DNA from: Fidelibacterota bacterium
GTDB lineage: Bacteria; Fidelibacterota; Marinisomatia; SCGC-AAA003-L08; TS1B11
Reading direction: 5' to 3'
NCBI GenBank assembly: GCA_020354025.1
Contig: CP070638.1
Location: forward strand, 2,452,879 to 2,516,149
DNA length: 63,271 nt
Position numbers and translations under genes: made by a program. Shown here one piece after another: positions 43,136 through 52,060 of this stretch. The notes beneath the pieces were generated by a model, which saw only the letters and a list, made by a program, of their open reading frames with translations, was not told the origin of the DNA and did no database searches. The first letter of the stretch is position 1, and every line of letters begins with the position of its first letter.

Positions 43136-44631
43136 AGCTGGATCGGGCGCATGGCCGGGAACAGGATGACGTCCTTGATGGAGTCCTGACCAGTGAAGAG
43201 CATCACTAGCCGGTCTACACCGATACCCACCCCACCGGTGGGGGGCATCCCGAACTCCATAGCCTCCAGGAATTCCTCGTCAACCACCTGGGCTTCCTCG
43301 TCGCCGGCCTCGCGGAGTCGAGCTTGGTCTTCCAGCCGCGTCCGCTGATCGAGTGGATCATTTAGCTCGCTGAATGCGTTGGCGAACTCCATGCCGGCAA
43401 TGAAGAGCTCGAAGCGCTCCACCAGATTGTCCGGGCCGTCGCGGTGTGTCTTTGCCAGGGGCGAGATTACTTTGGGATAGCCCACCACGAAGGTGGGTTG
43501 TACTAGCTGCGGTTCTACAAGCAGCCCGAAGATCTTTTCGAGAACCTGACCGTAGTTAAGACCTTTGGCTACATCCAGGTTTCGATCCCGAGCAAAACGG
43601 TAGAGGTCTTTCACATCGGTCATTGCTCCGAGATCTTCGTCGGTATACTTACGAAGCAGATCAAAAAGGCCCGCCCTGGCAAAGCTCGGACTGAAATCGA
43701 TTTCGTGGCCTTGATAGACTATAATGGTGCTGTCCAGCTGCTCTGCCACGGTCTTGAAGAGCCCCTCGGTGAAGGTCAACATATCATTGTAATCGGCATA
43801 TGCCTGATAGTATTCGAGGGCGGTGAACTCCGGATTGTGGTAGCGATCCATTCCCTCATTACGGAAGTCCTTTGCAATTTCGTAGACTTTCTCGAATCCG
43901 CCGATGATCAGGCGCTTCAGGTAGAGCTCATCAGCAACACGCAGGTATAGGGTTCGATCCAGGGCATTATGATACGTAGTGAAGGGCCGGGCAGATGCTC
44001 CGCCGTAGAGGGGTTGCAGGGCAGGCGTTTCCACCTCAATGTAACCGTGATCATCCATGAACTGGCGCAGAAATCGTATTATTTGGGCCCGCTTGATAAA
44101 GACCTCCTTAACTTGGGGATTGGCGATCAGATCCAGGTAGCGTCGCCGGTAGCGGTTCTCCTTATCTTCGAAAGGATCGAAAACTTCCCCTTCTTTCTCC
44201 TTCAGATTGGGCAGCGGCCTGAGCGATTTGGCCAGCAGCTCCAGCGTCCGGGCTTCAACCGTGATTTCCCCGGTCTTGGTACGGAATACCCGGCCTCGCA
44301 CACCCAAGAAATCCCCCAAATCCACCCGGCGGAAGACCTCCTCATAGCTGTCCTCGCCAACAAGGTCCATTTTCACATAGATCTGCTGTTTGCCCATGAC
44401 GTCCATCAGATGAGCAAAGCTGGCCTTACCCATGCGGCGCAGAGATACCACCCTTCCGGCTACGGCTACATCTGGTGGATACTCGTCGTCTTTCATGATC
44501 TGGATGTCGGCACTGTGGTGGGTTACTTCGAACCGGTAGGGATAAGGATTGATTCCCATATCCCGTAGTTCGTGGAGTTTCTTCTGCCGTATAAGGCGGA
44601 TTTCGTGGAGCGTTCTCTGCGGCTGCGTCAT
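43132..44631 (-). CDS. lysS: Lysyl-tRNA synthetase, class II
   Basis: The product has 499 residues. An OB-fold anticodon domain (about 55-150) is followed by the class II core: motif 1 around FLRQFMDDHGYIEVETPALQ, motif 2 DFRNEGMDRYHNPEFTALEY and motif 3 near GVGIGVDRLVMLFT. It charges tRNA-Lys in the cytoplasm. It overlaps prfB by four bases upstream and the permease gene downstream by four bases. Confidence 0.97.
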   Translation of the reverse strand: MTQPQRTLHEIRLIRQKKLHELRDMGINPYPYRFEVTHHSADIQIMKDDEYPPDVAVAGRVVSLRRMGKASFAHLMDVMGKQQIYVKMDLVGEDSYEEVFRRVDLGDFLGVRGRVFRTKTGEITVEARTLELLAKSLRPLPNLKEKEGEVFDPFEDKENRYRRRYLDLIANPQVKEVFIKRAQIIRFLRQFMDDHGYIEVETPALQPLYGGASARPFTTYHNALDRTLYLRVADELYLKRLIIGGFEKVYEIAKDFRNEGMDRYHNPEFTALEYYQAYADYNDMLTFTEGLFKTVAEQLDSTIIVYQGHEIDFSPSFARAGLFDLLRKYTDEDLGAMTDVKDLYRFARDRNLDVAKGLNYGQVLEKIFGLLVEPQLVQPTFVVGYPKVISPLAKTHRDGPDNLVERFELFIAGMEFANAFSELNDPLDQRTRLEDQARLREAGDEEAQVVDEEFLEAMEFGMPPTGGVGIGVDRLVMLFTGQDSIKDVILFPAMRPIQL

Positions 44632-45804
44632 GACGTCGAACCCTTTACTGCGGATGAATCTGTGCTACCCTCCCCTGCGGCGGAGGCGGCACTTTGCAGG
44701 AGATAAGCCCGGATAAAGCGGTCAATATCCCCATCCATGACCGCCTGGATGTTTCCGGTTTCCTCCCGGGTGCGGTGGTCTTTGACCATGGTATATGGCT
44801 GGAACACATAAGAGCGGATTTGGCTGCCCCAGGCTACGTCTTTCTTGGTATCCTCCAGCTTCTGCCGCTCGACCTGCTGTTCCTGGCGGTGCAGGTCATA
44901 CAATCGGGTTTTGAGGATCTTCATGGCAGTGGCCCGGTTCTTCATCTGGCTGCGCTCATTCTGGCACTGAGCTACAATACCGGTGGGTTGGTGGGTGATT
45001 CGCACGGCCGAGTCTGTCTTATTGACATGCTGGCCACCGGCACCACTGGAGCGAAAGGTATCGATGCGTAGATCTTTCTCATTGATCTCAATCTCCATCT
45101 CGTCCTCGGCCTCCGGGTAAATGAAGACTGAGGCGAAGGAGGTATGCCGGCGGGCATTAGCGTCGAAGGGTGAGATGCGCACCAGACGGTGAACTCCTAT
45201 CTCGGCTTTTAGGTACCCATAAGCCCGCTTGCCCTTAACTTCGATGGTCACGTCTTTGATGCCGGCTTCGTCACCGGGCTGATAGTCCAGGATCTGGTAT
45301 TGATAACCGTGACGCTCTATCCAGCGCAGGTACATTCGCTGCAGCATTTCGGCCCAGTCCTGGGACTCGGTTCCACCAGCTCCCGGATGGATGGTGAGTA
45401 GGGCGTCCTTTCCATCATCCGGCTCGCTGAGTAGGTGCAGTACCTCGGCTTCTTCCAAGGCAGTCAGGTAGTGCTCCAGCGCCTCGCAGGCCTCCTCGGA
45501 TATAACATCGGCCCCTTCTTCCTGCGCCAGCTCCAAGTGAATTTCCGCCTCATCGTGCAGGGAAACCAGCTCCTCCCACATCTGCAGCTCCTTCTCCAAG
45601 CCGCTGATCTGTTTGAGGGTTCCCTGGGCTTTTACCTGATCATCCCAGAAATTCTTTTTGGTGGTGGACTGCTGCCGGCTGGCTAGCTGCTGTCGGAGGG
45701 TATCCAGGTCAAAGGTACCTCCAGAGCTCGCCGTACCGCGCTTCGGCGGACTGGAAGCCGTTACGATAGGTTTCCAAACTGCGGTTTGCCGGATTTTCGC
45801 TCAT
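44628..45804 (-). CDS. prfB: Peptide chain release factor 2, with programmed +1 frameshift
   Basis: The gene starts at ATG 45804 (MSENPANRSLETYRNGF), runs for 31 codons to CTT and meets an in-frame TGA at 45711-45709. A +1 shift (base 45711 skipped) joins it to the long frame ending at 44628, giving about 391 residues. The peptide-anticodon-type SPF (VRISPFDANARRH) and the catalytic GGQ (SSGAGGQHVNK) are both present, which identifies RF2. The extra C-terminal segment (about 20 residues, Ser/Ala/Gly-rich) is unusual. RF2 reads UGA and UAA; low RF2 allows frameshifting, so it autoregulates. It precedes lysS with a four-base overlap. A start at 45599 would miss the N-terminal helices. Confidence 0.95.
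45708..45724 (-). promoter_or_regulatory. prfB recoding site
   Basis: On the minus strand the bases read CTC TGG AGG TAC CTT TGA C. The internal Shine-Dalgarno-like TGGAGG, the slippery CTT and the TGAC stop context match the arrangement in E. coli prfB (AGGGGGTATCTTTGAC), with the SD element at the same distance. Confidence 0.92.
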
Positions 45805-45963
45805 ACTTATGTACCTGCCTGGTATCTAATAAATAATGTCTAATTTAATGCCCTGCTACAGACAATAAACAGGTTCAGCCAGATTAAGGAGCGAAATGTA
45901 TACATAAGCTAGCGTATCGACAAAGGAGGAATCAGGGCTCAATGAGGAGCTGTGAAACGGATA

Positions 45964-46743
45964 CTACTCTCCCGCACTCACGAAAATATACCTGTTCAGC
46001 AAGCCCCGCAAGTCCGTTTCATCCAGGTTGCGGTGGAAGGTACCGTCAATGGCCAGGGAGACTTGTCCCGTCTCTTCGGAGATTACCACCGCTAGAGCGT
46101 CCGATTCTTCGGTAAGGCCCAGGGCGGCCCGGTGGCGGGTCCCCATACCAGGGTCTAGAGTCTCGCTCTCACTCAGGGGGAGGATACACTGGGCCGCTTC
46201 AAGGATCTCGTTCTGGATGATCGCCGCCCCGTCATGTAGGGGAGAGGCGGGATTGAAGATGGAGACCAGCAGTTCCTTTGATACCTCAGCCCGCAGGGGC
46301 ATGCCCTTTTCCTTGTAGCTCCGTAAGCCACTGTCTCGCTGTAGCACGATCAGTCCGCCCCATTTGCGCTGAGACAGCTCCTGGCTGCTCTCCACCACCG
46401 CATCGATGGTACGGCTGCCCGTTACCCGGAAGATGCCCCTGATCACCGGCGTCTGTCCAATGCGGATGAGAAGCCGCCGCAGCTCCGGCTGGAATAGAAT
46501 CACGAAAGCAACCACCCATACAGTCTGTACCTGCCGCATTAGCCAGGAAAGGGCATTCATGTTAAAGAATCGGGCTACCAAGGTCATCACTAGCAGGATG
46601 ACCAATCCCACCAGCATTTGTCCCGCCCGGGTGTTCTGGAAATATTTATATAACGTATAGAATAGAAAGGATACAACTAGGATATCGAGAATATCAAAAA
46701 GTGAAATGGGCAGGAAACCGATACGAAAAATCTCAAAATTCAT
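45964..46743 (-). CDS. cdaA: Diadenylate cyclase CdaA
   Basis: The product has 259 residues. Three N-terminal membrane helices (FDILDILVVSFLFYTLYKYF, then MLVGLVILLVMTLVARFF, then VWVVAFVILFQPELRRLL) precede the DAC domain, with the catalytic DGA (PLHDGAAII) and GTRHRAALG. It makes the second messenger c-di-AMP from two ATP. It overlaps the folP gene by four bases. No cdaR/YbbR gene or glmM adjoins it, unlike in Firmicutes. Confidence 0.95.
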   Translation of the reverse strand: MNFEIFRIGFLPISLFDILDILVVSFLFYTLYKYFQNTRAGQMLVGLVILLVMTLVARFFNMNALSWLMRQVQTVWVVAFVILFQPELRRLLIRIGQTPVIRGIFRVTGSRTIDAVVESSQELSQRKWGGLIVLQRDSGLRSYKEKGMPLRAEVSKELLVSIFNPASPLHDGAAIIQNEILEAAQCILPLSESETLDPGMGTRHRAALGLTEESDALAVVISEETGQVSLAIDGTFHRNLDETDLRGLLNRYIFVSAGE

Positions 46744-47954
46744 ACGCTACCCATCAGCCTCCGAGATACGATCCGGGACTTGAGTGCGGGAACCACGTCG
46801 TGGACCCGCAGGATATCCGCTCCGTTCACCATGGCGATAGTACCGGCTGCAATGCTCTCCTCCAGGCGGTCCCGGGGCATCTCGCCCAACTCGCTCTGCA
46901 GGAATGACTTCCGGGAAACTCCCACCGCAACCGGCCGGCCGAATATCCGCAGTTCTCCCAGGCGTCGCAGGATTTCATAATTATCCCCCCGACGTTTCCC
47001 GAACCCGATGCCGGGATCAAGGATGATCTGCTCCTCCTTCACACCCGCCTTCGCCGCCTGTGTCAGGCGCTCATCGAAAAATCCGTGCAACTCATCCATC
47101 AGGTAATCATAGTGCGGATTCTGCTGCATGGTCTTCGGTTTGCCCTGCATATGCATCAGTATCAACAGGCACTCCGCCTGGGCTGCCACCTCAAACATCT
47201 GGGGGTCATGACGGCCAGCACTCACGTCATTGATCAGGGTAGCGCCAGCTTCAAGGGCTTCCCGGGCTACCTGAGCCTTTGTGGTATCTATGGAGATCGG
47301 TCTGTCCGTCTGCTCACGAAGTCTGGTTATGACCGGCAGCACCCGTCCTAGCTCTTCCTCCGTCGAAACCGACTCCGATCCCGGGCGGGTTGACTCACCA
47401 CCCACGTCAACGATCTCCCCCCCTTGTTCAAAAAGAGTCATTCCATGGCTGACGGCAGCGCTAGTATCTATGTAGGCATTGCCATCGCTGAACGAGTCCG
47501 GAGTCACATTCAGGATTCCCATGATGAGGGGGTAGCGAGAGGGCTCACCTGTAAGAGTCAGTAGCAGCGAATCAGCTCGCCTTGAGGATTTAGTGGTTTT
47601 TTTTAGAAAATCCTCGATCCGCCCAGCTGCCTGCTTCAATCCAAAGGGCTGGGCTTTCAACCGGCTTCCCAGCTTCGCCAGTTGCCGTCGAGTGCCCATG
47701 ACAATCACGTCCTGAGGCTCCGGATCACCCAGAACCACTGATCGACTGGTGGCGCACTCACCCCCCACGCTGATCATTTCCTGCTTTAGGATATTAGCGG
47801 CCGGCGATTTTAACGACCGCAGGCGCAGGACATGGAAAAAGCCTTTGGGAGACATGATTCCGATGCCCCTCTCGTCGACTTTCAGGGAATCGAATTCCTG
47901 TACCAGCTCTTCTGGCGTGTAAGCGATAATCTCCCTGATGGTGGCCACCGACAA
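46740..47954 (-). CDS. folP: Dihydropteroate synthase with N-terminal extension
   Basis: The product has 404 residues, longer than the usual 270-290. The DHPS core begins near residue 142 (LIMGILNVTPDSFSDGN) and contains IVDVGGESTRPGS, PISIDTTKAQVAREAL and LDPGIGFGKRRGDNYEIL. The first ~140 residues form a separate segment (with GGECATSRSVVLGDP and VIVMGTRRQLAKLG) seen in some long DHPS proteins of other phyla. It condenses pterin pyrophosphate with pABA in folate synthesis. It starts two bases after ftsH ends. Confidence 0.93.
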   Translation of the reverse strand: MSVATIREIIAYTPEELVQEFDSLKVDERGIGIMSPKGFFHVLRLRSLKSPAANILKQEMISVGGECATSRSVVLGDPEPQDVIVMGTRRQLAKLGSRLKAQPFGLKQAAGRIEDFLKKTTKSSRRADSLLLTLTGEPSRYPLIMGILNVTPDSFSDGNAYIDTSAAVSHGMTLFEQGGEIVDVGGESTRPGSESVSTEEELGRVLPVITRLREQTDRPISIDTTKAQVAREALEAGATLINDVSAGRHDPQMFEVAAQAECLLILMHMQGKPKTMQQNPHYDYLMDELHGFFDERLTQAAKAGVKEEQIILDPGIGFGKRRGDNYEILRRLGELRIFGRPVAVGVSRKSFLQSELGEMPRDRLEESIAAGTIAMVNGADILRVHDVVPALKSRIVSRRLMGSV

Positions 47955-47956
47955 AG

Positions 47957-50152
47957 TCAGCTGGTTGGCTTGGTTGACGAGGATGCCTTCCGCTTTGACC
48001 CGGCCGCTGGTGATGTTCTACTGCGGGGTTTATTCGCTGAAGTTGATTTGGATTCCTGGGCCGTTGCAGTTTTTTTCCGGGTAGTACTACCAGCTGTTCC
48101 TCTACGTCTGGTTTTCGCCCTGGGGCGGCCGTCCGTGGAGACTCTGAGCAGCCTTTTCCCCGAGAAAAGCCGCGGCAGGTCTTCGCCTTGGACAGTCTCG
48201 TGTTCCAGCAGGGCTTTGGCAAGCAGATCGAGCTTATCCATATGCTCTGTAATAATCTGCGTCGCCCGGCGTTCGGCCGTCAAGACAATAGTGCGGATTT
48301 CATTATCGATCGTGCGGGCTGTTTCCTCACTGATATTCTTTTGCTGCTGAATCTCACGGCCTAGGAAAAGTTCCTGTCCGGTTTTACCTAGCGTTGTCGG
48401 GCCAACCTTGTCGCTCATACCCCATTCCACCACCATCCGACGGGCAAGCTCAGTCGCTATTTCCAGGTCATTGCCGGCCCCCGTGGTCAGATCATCGAAA
48501 ATCAGGCGTTCGGCTGTGCGGCCGCCCATTAGAATGTCCAGCCGGCCTTGAATATATACCCGGCTGTAATTGTGTTTGTCGTCAAGGGGGAGCTGGGCGG
48601 TAAGTCCCAGGGCTCGCCCCCGGGGAATGATGGTGATCTTGTGGAGAGGGTCGGCCTGCTTGGTATGGTAGGCCACCAGGGCATGACCGGCCTCGTGGTA
48701 GGCCGTGACCTTCCGTTCCTCCTCCGATAAAATCACACTCCTGCGTTCCACACCCATCATCACTTTATCCTTGGCCTCTTCGATGTCTTCCATGCCCACC
48801 TTGGTCTTGTTCTTACGGGCCGCCAGGAGAGCCGCTTCATTCACGAGGTTGGCCAGATCAGCACCTACCAGTCCGGGCGTAGAGCGGGCTACCACCTTGA
48901 GGTTTACATCATCAGCCAGGGGAATATCCTTGGAGTGCACTTTCAGGATGCCTTCCCGCCCTTTCATACCAGGGGCATCCACTACGATCTGCCGATCGAA
49001 CCGGCCGGGGCGCAGAAGAGCCTTGTCCAACACATCAGGCCGGTTGGTGGCTGCGACGAGGATCACACTAGTGTCGGTATCAAATCCGTCCATCTCGACC
49101 AGCAGCTGGTTGAGCGTCTGTTCACGCTCGTCGTGGCCACCGCCCAATCCAGCGCCACGGTGCCTACCGACAGCGTCAAGCTCGTCAATGAAAACGATGG
49201 CCGGGGCCTGCTTTTTGGCCTGCTCGAACAGGTCCCTGACGCGACTGGCACCCACGCCAACGAACATCTCGACAAAGTCAGCGCCTGACAGGTTGAAGAA
49301 AGGAACGCTGGCTTCACCGGCTACCGCCCGTGCCAGAAGGGTCTTGCCCGTCCCCGGGGGGCCCAGCAGGAGCGCCCCTTTGGGAATTTTACCGCCCAGA
49401 CGAATAAAGCGCTTAGGATTCTTCAAAAACTCAATGATCTCGCGGAGCTCTTCCTTGGCTTCCTCACAGCCAGCTACGTCTTGGAACGACACCTGGGGCT
49501 TGTCCGGCGCGACGATCTTAGCCCGGCTCTTGCCGAAGTTGAAGATATTCCCTTGCCCGCCGACGCCCCCCTGCATCCGGCGCATGATGAAAAACCAGAA
49601 AAGAACAATCAGCAGAATCGGCCAGGCACTCCAGATATAATCAAACCAGCCGGGGCTCTTGTCCTTGAACTCAAACCGCAGGCCACTCTCCTTCCATTTA
49701 CTTACCAGGTCGCTGTCAACATAGGGTATGACGGTCTCGAATTCCTCGTATCTACGCGTTTGGCCGTTGAGGCTGGTTTCAACATACGGTTCCTTGAACT
49801 TGCCCCGGAAGGTGTTACTGGTAATTACAGCCGATTCCACTTGACCGTTCTGGATGTAGTCCTCCAGCTCGGTGAAGGTGGCCTTTTTGACATCCCCGTT
49901 TGAAGAGAATATACTGGCCAGCAGGAACGCCACCAGAACGAGGGCCATCCATCCCAGGGACGTCTTCAGGGCTCGACCCATCTGGAAGCCTGGTGGCTGT
50001 GGCGGGGCTTCCTTGCCTCCTTTACCGGGAACCCGCTTCTTGTCCCCAGCTGGATGCCCCTTGCCACGATTCTCCCCCCTGACATCTCGGGGGGGACGCG
50101 GTGGCTTCAACTCCGGTCTCTGCGCCTTTTCCCGCTTATCTCTATCCGGCAT
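47957..50152 (-). CDS. ftsH: ATP-dependent zinc metalloprotease FtsH
   Basis: The product has 731 residues. An unusually long basic N-terminal stretch (about 65 residues of Lys, Arg, Pro, Gly) precedes the first membrane helix ([17 protein letters not shown]). Then come a periplasmic domain, a second helix, the AAA domain with [16 protein letters not shown] and the protease zinc site [13 protein letters not shown]. The C-terminus carries about 60 residues of Lys/Ser/Thr/Arg-rich sequence after the conserved end. It degrades membrane and short-lived proteins. It begins one base after hpt. Confidence 0.96.
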   Translation of the reverse strand: MPDRDKREKAQRPELKPPRPPRDVRGENRGKGHPAGDKKRVPGKGGKEAPPQPPGFQMGRALKTSLGWMALVLVAFLLASIFSSNGDVKKATFTELEDYIQNGQVESAVITSNTFRGKFKEPYVETSLNGQTRRYEEFETVIPYVDSDLVSKWKESGLRFEFKDKSPGWFDYIWSAWPILLIVLFWFFIMRRMQGGVGGQGNIFNFGKSRAKIVAPDKPQVSFQDVAGCEEAKEELREIIEFLKNPKRFIRLGGKIPKGALLLGPPGTGKTLLARAVAGEASVPFFNLSGADFVEMFVGVGASRVRDLFEQAKKQAPAIVFIDELDAVGRHRGAGLGGGHDEREQTLNQLLVEMDGFDTDTSVILVAATNRPDVLDKALLRPGRFDRQIVVDAPGMKGREGILKVHSKDIPLADDVNLKVVARSTPGLVGADLANLVNEAALLAARKNKTKVGMEDIEEAKDKVMMGVERRSVILSEEERKVTAYHEAGHALVAYHTKQADPLHKITIIPRGRALGLTAQLPLDDKHNYSRVYIQGRLDILMGGRTAERLIFDDLTTGAGNDLEIATELARRMVVEWGMSDKVGPTTLGKTGQELFLGREIQQQKNISEETARTIDNEIRTIVLTAERRATQIITEHMDKLDLLAKALLEHETVQGEDLPRLFSGKRLLRVSTDGRPRAKTRRRGTAGSTTRKKTATAQESKSTSANKPRSRTSPAAGSKRKASSSTKPTS

Positions 50153-50153
50153 C

Positions 50154-50729
50154 TCAATTCTCCCTGAAAGCGTAAAGTGACCTCAGCCCCCGTAATTTCT
50201 GATCCACATCCAATCCATAGCCTACAACAAAACGATTTGGAATATTAAATCCAACATAATCAATAGTAAAATCCAGATTCGCCACCTCATATTTAAGTAG
50301 TAAAGTTACAAAGATTACCGAAGCAGGTGCGGCTTCTTCCATGCGGTTTCGTAGAAATTTAACTGTCAGGCCTGTATCCACAATATCTTCCACGATGACC
50401 ACGTCGCGACCGGTAATGTCGGCACTGATATCCTTCAGTAACCGTACGGTGCCGGTAGAAGACGTCTCGCTGCCATATGAAGCAATTTTAATAAAATCAA
50501 TTTCAAAGTCAATATCCAGCTGCCGCACCAGGTCGGCCATGAACATAAATGAGCCGTTCAAGACACCTATGAGGATAGGACACCGTTCACGATACTGCTC
50601 TGAAAGGACAGCGGCCATTTCAGCCACCTTGCCTTGGATTTTCGCCTGAGGGATAAAGAGTTCCAGGACCTGACCACCATAGCGACTGGAGGCGGGGACG
50701 GTTATCTCTTGCGGATCTGCGTCTGCCAC
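50154..50729 (-). CDS. hpt: Hypoxanthine phosphoribosyltransferase
   Basis: I choose the GTG at 50729, which has a GGAGG site five bases upstream inside the end of tilS; the frame is open to 50789. The product is about 191 residues. The PRPP-binding motif VVIVEDIVDTGLT and the LIGVLNGSFMFMADLVRQL and FIKIASYGSETSSTG segments identify it. It salvages hypoxanthine and guanine. The overlap with tilS (about 28 bases) suggests translational coupling, an arrangement also seen in other bacteria. Confidence 0.93.
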   Translation of the reverse strand: MADADPQEITVPASSRYGGQVLELFIPQAKIQGKVAEMAAVLSEQYRERCPILIGVLNGSFMFMADLVRQLDIDFEIDFIKIASYGSETSSTGTVRLLKDISADITGRDVVIVEDIVDTGLTVKFLRNRMEEAAPASVIFVTLLLKYEVANLDFTIDYVGFNIPNRFVVGYGLDVDQKLRGLRSLYAFREN

Positions 50730-52018
50730 GTAATCCTCCACGGGGACCTGAGCAGCTGATCCCGGGGAATCCCCAACCCGGGTAGCCAAACCACCTCCTC
50801 CTGACCAGTTACTACCAGCGGCCAGTGAGTCTTCTCTAGACGATTGAGGCGGGCGTTGATATAAATATCACTAACCAGTTTAGCGTGTCTGCCGGGCATC
50901 AACGTGGTCCGGTCACCGGATCGCCACGATCGCAGCCACAAACCGGTAGCCCCCGCTGCATGGTCGGTTGTGGTCATCACGAAATCATGGTAACCCCACT
51001 TGGTCCGACCCGGTTCCAGTGGGTGTTGCGCCGGGGCCGAGCCCTGCTTGGAATGATAAAAGATCAGCCGTCCACGATCCATCAAAACCTTGGCCGAATC
51101 AGGTAGGTCAAAAACCTTACCGACGGTACCCGCCCGGATAAAATGACGAAAGTTCTTCCAATAGAGGGAACTCATCTGAATATGTGCTCCAAGGAACCGC
51201 TCCACTACACTTCGGATCGTCAGCTTGAAAATGTCTTCCTCTACTGCGAGTAGGACTTCAACTGGCATCTCCACGGTTGCCGGGATGTTTCCCTCTGTAG
51301 CCAATCCCACGAGTTCACTGGCTGCAGCGGTGCAGTGGGCCTCATATCCCTGCGCCAGCCTAGACAAGCCCAGCAGCGTCTCCCTGGCGCCATTGTCTTT
51401 GGTCATTACGGTGCTCAACACGCCGTGACGCAGACGGTTACGCAGAAAACGCCGGTCGGTGTTGGACGGATCTTCCACCCACTCCAGGGCTTCACTTTCA
51501 GCCCACAATCGCAGCTGCAGCCTGGTAAAAGACAGTAACGGACGCAGTACCCGGTCCCGCCGGGGCCTGATGCCCGCCAGACTCAGAAGAGGCGCCTGCT
51601 GGATCAGGCGCATGAGAACGGTCTCTGCCTGGTCATCGGCATGGTGGGCGGTCAGGATCCACTCTGCACCCGCTTCCTGCCGCAACCGTTCAAGGGCGAC
51701 GTAGCGCTCACGGCGGGCCCACGCTTCAACCGATTCTCCTTTCCGCTGGCCTGGACTGAGAACAGCAGCCCGGAAAGGTAGATCCAGCCGGGCGGCAAAT
51801 CCCCGGCAGAAAGCCTCTTCCCCGTCGGCCTCAGGGCGGAGACGGTGGTTGACGTGACCTAGGGTAACTGTGAAGCCATGCCCGCTCGCCAGGCTCGACA
51901 TACTCTGTGCCAGCACGACGGAGTCCAGTCCCCCTGAAAAAGCCACCAGGAAGTGAGAACCTTTCAGCGGGATTCCCCACCGGTAGAAGACGGGTTCCAA
52001 TCGAGTAGGATCATACAT
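50702..52018 (-). CDS. tilS: tRNA(Ile)-lysidine synthase
   Basis: The product has 438 residues. The PP-loop motif FSGGLDSVVLA is followed by LGHVNHRLRPEADGEEAFCR and ILTAHHADDQAETVLMRLI, all typical of TilS. It converts the C34 of the tRNA-Ile CAU anticodon to lysidine. A C-terminal domain (about 340-438) is also present. The gene is followed by hpt and ftsH as in Bacillus. Confidence 0.95.
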   Translation of the reverse strand: MYDPTRLEPVFYRWGIPLKGSHFLVAFSGGLDSVVLAQSMSSLASGHGFTVTLGHVNHRLRPEADGEEAFCRGFAARLDLPFRAAVLSPGQRKGESVEAWARRERYVALERLRQEAGAEWILTAHHADDQAETVLMRLIQQAPLLSLAGIRPRRDRVLRPLLSFTRLQLRLWAESEALEWVEDPSNTDRRFLRNRLRHGVLSTVMTKDNGARETLLGLSRLAQGYEAHCTAAASELVGLATEGNIPATVEMPVEVLLAVEEDIFKLTIRSVVERFLGAHIQMSSLYWKNFRHFIRAGTVGKVFDLPDSAKVLMDRGRLIFYHSKQGSAPAQHPLEPGRTKWGYHDFVMTTTDHAAGATGLWLRSWRSGDRTTLMPGRHAKLVSDIYINARLNRLEKTHWPLVVTGQEEVVWLPGLGIPRDQLLRSPWRITWQTQIRKR

Positions 52019-52060
52019 TACTGCTAATTACCTGCGACAATTCAACACCCGGCAACTGTT

